From NCBI RefSeq assembly GCF_910592395.1, contig NC_088309.1, positions 5,706,501-5,770,500 of the forward strand: a DNA stretch of 64,000 bases, read 5' to 3'. A program made the position numbers and the translations under genes. Origin of the DNA: Lineus longissimus (Eukaryota; Nemertea; Pilidiophora; Heteronemertea; Lineidae). The notes under the pieces were generated by a model that searched no databases, was not told the origin of the DNA, and saw nothing but the letters and a program-made list of their open reading frames with translations. Shown one piece after another: positions 24,500 to 33,377 of the stretch. Position 1 is the stretch's first letter. Each line of letters opens with the position of its first letter.

Positions 24500-25008
24500 T
24501 GTTGTATAGTAATTGTAAAACCTTTCTTATGAGTAGCACTGTAATGTGTAATTCTTGGAATTAAGTGTGCGGGATTATTGGAATTGGGTTTAGATAAGAT
24601 ACCGGTGGATAATCGTGGATAATTCCCACGGTCTACTTTTAATCTTCCATTCTCCCCAGCGTGATCAATTACGTGATCAATTACGTCAGCATTGATGCGG
24701 CTCCTCATTGGATGGAGACGCATCAACGTTGCCCCCTGATTGGTGCAGACAAAGCTGCGCGTGAATACAAAACAGCTGTCCGCACGCTCTCGGCAGAGAG
24801 AGAAGAGAGAGATAGAGAGAGAGCGAGAGAGAGTTATTCCAGTCTCCCGAGTATTTCTAATCACGTGCACGAATCGTCATCCCGACGAACTATTTTATCA
24901 ATTATGACTTTGGTGTGTATAATTTTGTGAAGCAGTGTTAGAATAAAGGATCCGGACGTTAGAAGGCAAATTCAGCTTCTTACTTTTATAACCTGTGGAA
25001 ATACGACA
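24500..25008. mobile_element. 509-bp solo-LTR-like element, ATAG target duplication
   Basis: The element begins TGTTGTA and ends TACGACA (inverted ends, TG...CA). It is flanked by ATAG at 24496-24499 and 25009-25012. Copy 2 has the empty site at 30217-30220 (ATGG). Inside are promoter-like motifs on the + strand: CRE-like ACGTCA, two CCAAT-type boxes (ATTGG at about 24707 and 24739), a GA-rich run (24796-24836), and AATAAA near 24944. These fit U3-R-U5 order. No internal retroelement genes remain. Confidence 0.75.
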
Positions 25009-25447
25009 ATAGAACAGGAAATATAGCCTACGCGGTTGAATCTGCCTGCGCTTTCAATTTTTTTGCTCTCGTCTGCCGCTTTGGTATAAACCATAGTGGA
25101 CAGTGATTTGTTGACACTGCCCGAATACTCAGTATCGCTGCAGGACCATCCTATCGTTCTCTATCTTTTTTATCTAATAGATTACCTAGGCTCATGTATC
25201 GAGGGTAATACCATAATGCCAGTCACGAAATTAATTCACCGAAGATTGATTTGTCGAGTGTAACAGAGCCCTGCTCTGTATCTTATCTCATTGTTTAAAT
25301 TACAACGTAGTGCTATTAATTTGGGCGGTCCTTTACAGATGCACGTCGTCAGCCCTCAAAGGGGCCTGTCTGAATTTCCGTCAAGCCGAGAATAACGACT
25401 TGACTGTAAAGGAGACAGGTACGCCTAGCTTTATCGATCGATGGGCT

Positions 25448-26080
25448 GATGACTACAATGCCGAAAAATGCTGTGTTATAGTTCTAGGGGAAACCGCTGC
25501 GCAATGGAAGCGAACTAAAATGAAAGGAAATGGGCGCTAGGTAACCAGTCGGTCAATGAAAAATCCTCTCATGTTCACCTCGGGATACTAGTTGATAAAT
25601 ACTTAAAGTCTACGCAGCGAACTATTGAAGCTGCTCAGAAACTGAAGAATACGCTCATGAGCATAATTGGGCCAAACCAGCAGCCAAGTGGTTTCAGCCC
25701 AATAATAAGCCACAACTTGTACAGAACGATTTGCCTTCCCAGAGCTCTTTATGGAGCTGAAATTTGGTGTCAGGAAATTGCTCTCTCAGAGCTGTTAATT
25801 CTAGAAAGAGCCCACCGTTACTGCCTTAAAAGGATGCAAGGATTTAATCGGCTAACGAGCACAACCGTGTGCCAAGCAATGATAGGCAGTCCAACGCTAC
25901 AGTGTTACTTGGACAGAAGGTGTTTGCAATTTTTCGGGCAACTTGCAAAAATGTCTGAAAATTCCCTTCCTTTGAAAGTTGTAAAATGCCGATATGCCAA
26001 TATGGTCGAACGTGCGGGTAAAGACAGTCATAAAAGTTTAGGTCGCATTGTTGTATCCAAGCCGAATCGTGCTAAGTGAT
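25448..26080 (+). pseudogene. Decayed LINE reverse-transcriptase C-terminal fragment
   Basis: An open stretch 25657-26079 plus an upstream piece in another frame (from about 25460, NAEKCCVIVLG, then HVHLGILVDKYLK after a frameshift near 25535) reads like the thumb/C-terminal region of a non-LTR retrotransposon: LGILVD, YRTICLPRALYGAEIW, LERAHRYCLKRMQG. The catalytic YADD part is absent. The 3' end runs into the block that starts copy 2 of the duplication; the equivalent in copy 1 begins abruptly at 18911. Confidence 0.65.
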
Positions 26081-26693
26081 ATCAAGCATAGATTTTCTAA
26101 TCGACTACCAGATATCTTGCTTCAAATAAAGTACCATAACAAAATGACTTTTGTTGTCGATTACATCGGGGGCGTGCACGTCTACAAACTTGTAAAACAG
26201 TTCACGGGCAGTAGTTCTTTTTTTCTTCAAGGATCGCCATGCATAACATTCTAAAGGCGCCATAATGCGTATTTTGATGTGGTTATTGAAGTGAGCTAAA
26301 AATTAAAAACAACTGTTTAGCTAACCTCACTAACCGCCCTGAAAGTATAACGTTTCAATTCGATCGAGTCTTGTCTATTCCGTCAATTCGATGAGGCCAA
26401 ACGTTGGCAATATTAGAGGAAGATGCATAGTACACTTCAGTATGAAAATGTACACTGCAGATAAAAAACAACTCTTGAAATAATCTCAAGTTATCGTTGT
26501 CAGACAATAAACCAATCATGAACATAACTTTTGACCACTGTGACATTAAAAATGAGGTCAAACCAAATTTTGTTCGATATATGATGCATCCTCAGTATAT
26601 AAACTGACCAGATGTCATTGTATAAAGGCAAATACACCTAAATTTTGTTCCCGTTTTCAGCAAACACATTCGTTAACGACACACAGCTATTAT

Positions 26694-28661
26694 CACCATA
26701 TCACCACCAAATCTTCAGAGCCCAATGTGCAACGGTGAACAAACTCATCAGACAAGCACGGACTACCTACTACGCCAAAAAAATTGAGGCATGTGGTCAT
26801 GATCAGAAAGCCCTCTACAAAGTGACCAGGCATCTCCTTGGCGAGTCAGGTGGCTCTGTATGGCCACAAGCAGACTCGGCATTGGAACTCGCCGAGTCAT
26901 TCAGCTCATTCTTCAGTGAGAAAATATCGCTGATCAGGCAGAATCTCGGGGGTGACGGGGGAAACACAACCTCAGACGTGTCCGTCCCAATGACTGAGAC
27001 TCTGTCATCGTTCACGGTGACAACTGCTGCTGAGATCAAGGAAATTGTCCTTCGGTCTCCTTCGAAATCATGTACATTGGACCCTGTGCCAACGTGGCTG
27101 CTAAAACTGTGCATTGATGAACTCGCACCGACAATTGCAAGCATTGTTAATGCATCATTTGACAATAGCACCGTTCCCTCGGCCTTCAAACATGCTCACA
27201 TCCGACCTCTCCTGAAGAAACTCGGACTCGATATAGATACATTGAAGAACTATAGACCTGTCTCAAACTTACCATTTGTATCAAAGGTATTGGAGAAGGT
27301 TGTGGGCAGGCGCCTCGAGCGTCACCTCCTGGCCAATGATCTGCATGAGGTTCACCAATCGGCCTATAGAAAGTTGCACTCTACTGAAACGGCCCTGTTG
27401 AAAGTGCAAAGTGATATCCTCAGATCCTTGGACAGGGGTGATGCAGTTGTGCTTGTAATGATCGACCTATCCGCTGCTTTTGATACAATCGATCACAGCA
27501 TCTTGCTGCAGCGGTTTCATGGCATCTTTGGTATCAATGGGTCTGCACTTCAGTGGATAGCATCATATTTGACGGATAGGTATCAAACGGTACTGATTGA
27601 CCAAGTGAAGTCCACCCCTATGCTGCTTAAGTATGGTGTTCCCCAGGGGTCAGTGCTGGGCCCGAAAATGTACACCATGTATACAAAGCCACTCGGAGAT
27701 CTGCTGGGGGTGCACGGCCCAGATTACCATTTCTATGCTGATGACACACAGCTGTATAGGTCTGTGAGCGTAGGCAACCCACAGGATGCGATTGCTTGCG
27801 CTGAAACGAGCCTTGCGGCTGCTGGTGCCTGGCTTGCTGGCAACATGCTAAGCAAGAACGATAGCAAAACAGAGGTGATGATTTTTGCTTCCCCACACAT
27901 GCTTAGAAGCCTTGATCACGTTCACATAAATGTTGGTGATTGCCTGGTCAGGTCCTCATCAAGTGTCAGAAATCTTGGTGTAGTATTTGACACCACTTTG
28001 AGCATGGAGAAGCAGGTTACAAGCGTCTGTCAGTCGGCTTTCGCCCAGCTGAGAAACATTGGCCATGTTAGGAGGTACCTTACCGATCGTGCGGCTATAT
28101 CTCTCACCAACGGTCTAGTGTCATCCAGGCTGGACTATTGTAATTCGCTCCTCAACAGGCTGCCAGGGACTGTCATCGGGAGACTGCAGCGGGTTCAGAA
28201 TGCTGCGGCCCGCGTTGTCACACGCACATTCAGGCGGGAACACATCACACCTGTCCTGAGACAGTTACATTGGCTGCCTGTGGAGCAGCGAATTAGATTT
28301 AAAACATTGGTGCTCGTCTGGAAGTCTGCACAGTCGGGCCCCTCAGTACCTCGCTGAGATGATCAATGTCTATGAGCCAGAAAGGCACCTGCGGTCAGCA
28401 CACGACCTATCACTTGTAGTTCCGCGTGCAAAAAGAACATACGGCGAGCGGGCATTTGGCCACTCGGCCCCACGCTCTGGAACCGGCTGCCGACCAACAT
28501 CCGGGCAGCCGCGACCCTTAAGGAATTTCGCGGATAGTTGAAGACAGAGCTGTTAAGTCAGGTGTGATCTTTTTATCTGTAAAGCGCCCTTGAACGAGCA
28601 TTTTGCTTGAAACGGGCGCTATACAAATATGGTACATGTATTTACATTACACTACATTACA
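26694..28661 (+). mobile_element. 5'-truncated L2/CR1-like LINE with reverse transcriptase
   Basis: The open frame runs to 28357. RT motifs are NYRPVSNLPFVSKVLEKVV, IDLSAAFDTIDH (motif A, 27461), GVPQGSVLGP (motif B) and FYADDTQLY (catalytic motif C, 27731). The C-terminal LDYCNSLLNRLP and QRVQNAAARVV blocks and HWLPVEQRI are typical of L2/CR1-group elements. A frameshift at about 28340-28357 separates the last 65 codons or so (28359-28541). The 3' end has an AGCGCCC...GGGCGCT hairpin and a (TTACA)n-type tail. The endonuclease domain is missing, so it is 5'-truncated. Copy 1 shows the empty site (about 19533), with short TATTAT flanks as the likely target duplication. Confidence 0.85.
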
Positions 28662-28955
28662 TATTATGGTGACCTGCATTCCTGGGACGTCCAATGCCTC
28701 TCGAGCCAACTGTTCGTATTGCTGACCCCATACAAAGATGTTACCGGCGATTATGGCATAGGGCCTACCAACCAGTGTTTGTTCTCACGTAAGAAATAGT
28801 GAATAGTGAATTATCCCATGTGAACAAGCGAACCCTTTATAAAACGTATCATCGACTATAGGGAGGTGTATTAAACTTGTGCTCTCGCTGACCGCTGACT
28901 GATTGGTGCCAGTGAACAGGTGACAATCAGGAACGCTGTCGTACTACCCTGCATC

Positions 28956-29717
28956 ATGACAACGACTCATTATAACGTTGTTTCCTCCCAATTTGATAAT
29001 TTGTGGGCGTTTAGGACACAATTCGAGTCGGCCCTTATCGATGATGTTTTCAGTCAGATCTCACGGGATGTTATGGATTTCGAAAACACGGTGCTTGCGG
29101 ACATAGGGTGTGGAGGAGGATATCTCTTGAAATTATTAGGACAGAAGGCCACATTTAAGAAATTCCTTGCCGTGGAACCGACCAAACATTCGCTCGATCA
29201 ATTGCAAGATTGCGGTCTCACCCCGGTTGAGAAATTCTGCATGGACGGGAACAGGCTTTTCAAACTGAAACATGTGAGGTTTGACGTCTCAATAATGTAT
29301 CTCATGCTTCATCATGTTCCCCGTGGACAATTGTTAGATTTTCTTGGCGGCATCTTCCGCCAAACCAATCCTGGTGGTACAACATTGGTCATGTCGCACG
29401 GCTCTACCGATGCACCCTTCCCACTCTGGCCGGATGTTTTTAAAGCAGCTCGCGCGTCTTACCTTCCACCTTGGGAAATTCTTCAAGAACTTTTTCGAGA
29501 AGCTGGTTTTGGTGACGTTTCGTGCATGAGAAAATCCTATGGTGACGTGGTGATTCCACGTGACCGATGGCTGTGGATGGTTCGTAATAGGTTCGTTTCA
29601 GTACTGTCATTATTTTCTGATGAAGAGATTGAGGAAGGAATCCGATCCATGAATTATCCAGACCCCGTAGTGTTTGAGAAGTGGCTATGCTTCTACAAGG
29701 CAAGAAAAACGGCTTAA
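28956..29717 (+). CDS. Class I SAM-dependent methyltransferase, copy 2, intronless
   Basis: Same 253-aa protein as copy 1, with motif I at VLADIGCGGG (residues 47-55) and all core strands intact. The residue changes that I can see are conservative or outside motif I (SRDVM, DGNRL, DVSCM), so both copies could be active. The upstream sequence (GGGAGGTGTATTAAAC from about 28860) and about 230 bp downstream are also duplicated, so promoter and 3' end were copied with the gene. Substrate unknown. Confidence 0.85.
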   Translation: MTTTHYNVVSSQFDNLWAFRTQFESALIDDVFSQISRDVMDFENTVLADIGCGGGYLLKLLGQKATFKKFLAVEPTKHSLDQLQDCGLTPVEKFCMDGNRLFKLKHVRFDVSIMYLMLHHVPRGQLLDFLGGIFRQTNPGGTTLVMSHGSTDAPFPLWPDVFKAARASYLPPWEILQELFREAGFGDVSCMRKSYGDVVIPRDRWLWMVRNRFVSVLSLFSDEEIEEGIRSMNYPDPVVFEKWLCFYKARKTA

Positions 29718-30747
29718 CAGACCAGTCGAGATTTTTTAAGGGCATGTCGTTTGCTTAGTCCAGTCGCTACAGTACATTGTAATTGTTTTCATCAAGATTG
29801 CACATAAGATGGACAAATTCAGACAATGACTGGATTATCTCACTCTTCCATCCTTTAATCTCCCCTGGACCCGAGTGATCCCTCCGTGAAGCGATAATCT
29901 CTCTTGTGCTGATCGATGCATTGGCGGTGTTGCGGAAACGAGGAACAACTATACCATGATGTCATTAAATTACGAATTACGAATTACGAATTTTATTTAC
30001 ACTCTAACCACAGAGGGTGGTACATTGAGGAAGATATTAAAGTACATAAAATATAATTAACATACAGTTGTGTGCAAATATATTAGAACACCCCATAAAC
30101 TATCCTATTATCAACATTCTGTACTATCTTTCCTACACTGCTAACCTTAGGCTTTATTTAATAACTCAACGACTTAAGCTCTAGAAATACCAACCCGCAA
30201 ATCCACGTCGAGTGCCATGGAACAGGAAATATAGCCTACGCGGTTGAATCTGCCTGCGCTTTCAATTTTTTTGCTCTCGTCTGCCGCTTTGGTATAAACC
30301 ATAGTGGACAGTGATTTGTTGACACTGCCCGAATACTCACAGTCAGTATCGCTGCAGGACCATCCTATCGTTCTCTATCTTTTTTATCTAATAGATTACC
30401 TAGGCTCATGTATCGAGGGTAATACCATAATGCCAGTCACGAAATTAATTCACCGAAGATTGATTTGTCGAGTGTAACAGAGCCCTGCTCTGTATCTTAT
30501 CTCATTGTTTAAAGGCCATATATCAAGGTTTGAAAACATGCTTGATACTCATGAAATATGTTGAGGGTTAAAAAAACAAGATCCCAGACATTAAAAAAAT
30601 TCTAATAATAAAGTCATTATTTAGTTATTTCAATTTTCAATTTTAAACTATTTGAATTTCCCACCACACACAACTTTAGATTAGTTCCACATGTGGCCGC
30701 TAGGGATTTTTTGATGACGTAGATCAGGCCAGTCAGAACAAAGCAAG

Positions 30748-31119
30748 ATGGCTTCCGCATACAGTTCAGAGAGTGAGAGCAGTGAATTTGTGGATGTTTT
30801 GGTCGATACAGAAGGATATTTAAACGTTGAGCCGTACATGTTCGAGCCATTAATATCACTAGATCATAATGAGAGTGATCATTCGGACGAAAGTGATTAG
30901 AATTTGTGGTTAATCAATTTGCATGGCAGACCTGCCGATATAGCAAAGAAGACATTGATAGACGGTTGCAGATGCATAACATGTATGATTTTTGAACAGA
31001 CTAATGTTGCACAATATTGTTTCGCCTCGCCTGTGTTGTATCGCCAGTTATGTCATGACGCTGAACTACTATTGAAAAGTGACGGTATTATGCACAATCA
31101 TCTTGACGTGACGATATAA
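30748..31119 (+). pseudogene. P2RX7_C-like ORF within the transposon, interrupted by TAG
   Basis: The ATG at 30748 opens a 50-aa acidic peptide (MASAYSSESESSEF..., VEPYMFEP, DHSDESD), ending at TAG 30898-30900. The same frame continues for 72 codons to 31119 with a Cys pattern C-x-C-x2-C-x5-T-x5-C (GCRCITC...) and MHNHLDV. This layout (Ser/acidic N-terminus, a PYxFEP motif, a Cys cluster, a late HxxF/HxxD motif) recalls the P2X7 receptor C-terminal-like (P2RX7_C) proteins that are numerous in marine invertebrates. The match is by eye and the Cys cluster is incomplete. The stop may be a disabling mutation. Confidence 0.4.
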
Positions 31120-31419
31120 TGCCGTGCAACGTTAGATAGGCCTAGATGTCAGATGACAATAATCTGTCATTGACAGTGGCTGTCACTGACACTGACCTGT
31201 GTCGCTGTCACCTTGCTATGGCTGGAACACAAGAAGACACTATGCGGTATCACAGGCCCCAATAGGGCCTACACATTATGTATAACAACCGACCTCAGCA
31301 GCCTCGGGCATTAAATGCAATTGACATGGTTGTGTAGCCACTGTACAGTGGATGACATGTGCCATTTGGGTAGTATGAGTGTTGTGTGCATCAGCAGTGT
31401 ATAAATCATGAAATAGTGT

Positions 31420-31782
31420 TCAACTCACTTCTTGATGTTTACGTGTTTTGGCTAACGAACGTTCCTTTGGAGGCTGTCGCATGTAAGTGGGGTTGGTCAA
31501 ATCGAATACAGATGGAACAGCTGTTTTTAACAAGTGGCATTTAATATTCAGTTGGATGCAGATAGCCGGCTTCATGTGATAATCCGTATCGATAAAGTGA
31601 TCACTGCAAAGTTTGGCCGAAGGCCCAGGCTTCCAACACTCCAAACGTTTGCACTTCCGAATCCACAGCTTCCTCCTCTCTCGTTCAACTGGATTTGGAA
31701 ATTCATGAAAATGGGTCCCATCCGTCATTCGATTGTTCTTTGTGCTATCCTTGACACAATTCGGAGCCACACAATACACCAT
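31420..31782 (-). CDS. THAP-domain exon of the transposon
   Basis: The N-terminus is a THAP zinc-binding domain: MVYCVAPNC gives the first two cysteines, CSDH (near residue 59) the second pair, and the AVPSVF box (about residues 88-93) closes the domain. Conserved W, K and FP residues lie between. Near the end of the open frame is a good donor (GAA|GTGAGT, about 31425-31420 on the minus strand), so this is probably a first coding exon. THAP domains bind DNA and form the N-terminus of several transposases, including Kolobok and P types; none of the DDE catalytic core is visible in the remaining 0.9 kb. Confidence 0.75.
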   Translation of the reverse strand: MVYCVAPNCVKDSTKNNRMTDGTHFHEFPNPVERERRKLWIRKCKRLECWKPGPSAKLCSDHFIDTDYHMKPAICIQLNIKCHLLKTAVPSVFDLTNPTYMRQPPKERSLAKTRKHQEVS

Positions 31783-32123
31783 AGTGAATGAAACACATTA
31801 CTTCCAGGTGTGCATAATTAATTAAGGCCCTCCTGCTTTTATGATTGCATGACATGTACAGATAACCTGATCTACATCACAACTTTTGCTGAACCCGCCG
31901 CCTGGCTCTAACAAGCAAGTTGCTAGCCTGATTAGGTAATCAAGTTGTCAAACACATAATTGGCTATATCTTCAAAATGGATGGAGCTAATTGCATTTGG
32001 TTTTCTGTATTGTATAAAGTGTTAGGTACACTTTTGAAATCGTCTTACAGCAGAAAATGGCAAAAAACCTTGAGTTATGGCCTTTAAATTACAACGTAGT
32101 ACTATTAATTTGGGCGGTCCTTA

Positions 32124-32395
32124 AGGCACCTTCCCCATAGAGGTATACGGTATACTACACTATACGCGAACAATGGCTTCACAAAGGGTGCATGACCATG
32201 AAACTATTGTTGGCGTATAGTATAGTATAGGGTATAGCTCTATGGAATAGGTGCCTTAGGCACCTTCTCCATAGAGTTATACCCTATACTACACTATACG
32301 CGAACAATGGCTTCACAAAGGTTGCATGACCATGAAACTATTGTTCGCGTATAGTATAGTATAGTATAGGGTATAGCTCTATGGAATAAGTGCCT
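32124..32395. mobile_element. Two palindromic MITEs in direct tandem
   Basis: Each unit is about 135 bp with ends AGGCACCTT...GGTGCCT and near-complete self-complementarity (TCCATAGAG, then TATACTACACTATACGCGAA, mirrored by TATAGTATAGTATAGGG and CTCTATGGA). Unit 1 is 32124-32256 and unit 2 is about 32258-32395; they share the TTA/TA between them. Copy 1 of the duplication is empty at 25331-25336. The target is TA or TTA, fitting a Tc1/mariner- or Harbinger-type MITE. Confidence 0.75.
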
Positions 32396-32661
32396 TACAG
32401 ATGCACGTCGTCAGCCCTCAAAGGGGCCTGTCTGAATTTCCGTCAAGCCGAGAATAACGGCTTGACTGTAAAGTAGAGAGGTACGCGTAGCTTTACCGAT
32501 CGATGGGCTGATTTACTCTCCGTAGTACAATGTCTAGTGGGCATAGTTTGCACGGCAAAATATGATAAAAGGGGAAGTTTAACATTTATGAAAATTTCTC
32601 TCGTTTTAGGATTGGTATGAAGTAATAAAAACATGTGAAAAAATTTGGAATAAAATTAAGG

Positions 32662-32840
32662 CCGGTGTAACATCTGTGGTTGTTCCCCATGTTTCAGTGT
32701 TTCCAAACAATAGGCAGCTAGAGATACCATGACTTTTCAATGGGGGGATACACAGAAAAACTCGTCAATCTATTTTTGAACGTTCCCAAACAATGAGGGG
32801 AAACACTCAAAAACAGAAACACTCAAAAACATTACACCGG
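32662..32840. mobile_element. MITE-like element with CCGGTGTAA ends, copy 1
   Basis: Ends are CCGGTGTAA and its complement TTACACCGG. The interior matches 44203-44377 in reverse orientation (shared: GGTTGTTCCCCATGT, CAAACAATAGGCAGCTAGAG, GATACACAGAAAAACT). It is non-coding. No target duplication is obvious. Confidence 0.7.
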
Positions 32841-32841
32841 G

Positions 32842-33377
32842 TCTATTTGGCAAGCCGCTCGCCGAACAGGCATCTTTTTTTGTCCTGTTTGGAGAGCCGC
32901 TTGCCAAACAGCACTAAAAAGCCACCCTGTTCGGCAAGCCGGGCTTGCCAAACAGGGCAAAAATATACTACCCTCTTTGGCGAGCCGGAGAGGTTACAAC
33001 ATGTTGGCCAATCAGAGAGCAGTGACGTCATATTCGAATTTATATGCGCATATTTAACAATGGCCGACTTCCCGCTCTCGATTCAATTTCTGTTACTAAA
33101 CTCGGGTTTTGGTCAATAATCCATGAAGAAGCATGTAGGCCTACATGTACATGACTGTATGGATTTACAAAAAAAGTCATAAACATGATTTAAATGATAA
33201 GCATGTTAAATCATTAGTGTGCATTTCAAAAGGCGTTTCACTGCAACTCCAGTGTTGCTCACCGTGTTGCCACGAATGATAATGAGCTTCTGGATGGTTG
33301 AATATGCATGAGTTCGGCTCTCCATCTAGGGCAGAAAAAAGGCGCTGTTTGGTGAGCCGGGCTTGCCAAATAGTCAC
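32842..33377. mobile_element. Possible foldback element with GGCAAGCC/GGCTTGCC palindromes
   Basis: The ends CTATTTGGCAAGCC (32843) and its complement GGCTTGCCAAATAG (33358-33371) form an inverted repeat. The left 150 bp holds repeated TGTTTGGCAAGCC-type units on both strands. The centre has a CCAAT box (CCAATCAG, 33009), a CRE (TGACGTCA, 33024) and an ATG at 33060 followed by a short open frame. This could be a transposon end with a promoter, but no transposase is visible. Confidence 0.45.

Larger units (their letters stand above)
18911..25446. repeat. Segmental duplication, copy 1
   Basis: This segment is colinear with 26044-32514. Matching blocks are 18911-19726 with 26044-28860 (interrupted by a LINE), 20666-21756 with 28860-29950 (methyltransferase) and 24132-25446 with 29955-32514 (interrupted by a Kolobok-like element and a double MITE). 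Identity is very high outside the insertions. Copy 1 alone carries a broken extra methyltransferase start, a 2367-bp insertion, a 114-bp short element and a 509-bp solo-LTR-like element. It could be a tandem duplication or two haplotypes placed in series by the assembly. Confidence 0.85.
30513..32083. mobile_element. Kolobok-like DNA transposon, TTAA target duplication
   Basis: Ends are AGGCCATATATCAAGGTTT and the complement of AGGCCATAACTCAAGGTTT. TTAA flanks both sides (30509-30512 and 32084-32087). Copy 1 of the duplication has a single TTAA at the same place (25295-25298), which proves the insertion. TTAA target sites, ends starting with two purines and a THAP-domain protein are features of the Kolobok superfamily (piggyBac shares TTAA but lacks THAP). 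The 1571-bp length is too short for a complete transposase, so the element is probably an internally deleted copy. Two ORFs converge inside it. Confidence 0.8.
26044..32514. repeat. Segmental duplication, copy 2
   Basis: Counterpart of 18911-25446. It carries its own insertions: a LINE at 26694-28661, a Kolobok-like element at 30513-32083 and a double MITE at 32124-32395. It lacks the methyltransferase relic, the 2367-bp element, the 114-bp element and the solo LTR. Homology ends at the sequence CGATGGGCTGAT near 32514, as it does near 25446 in copy 1. Confidence 0.85.

Noticed and set aside
26815-27896. Minus-strand frames opposite the LINE
   Set aside because: Antisense shadows of the reverse-transcriptase coding strand.
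32843-33031. Possible CRISPR-like spaced repeats (GGCAAGCC units)
   Set aside because: Units are palindromic, irregularly spaced and in a eukaryotic transposon context; no uniform spacers.
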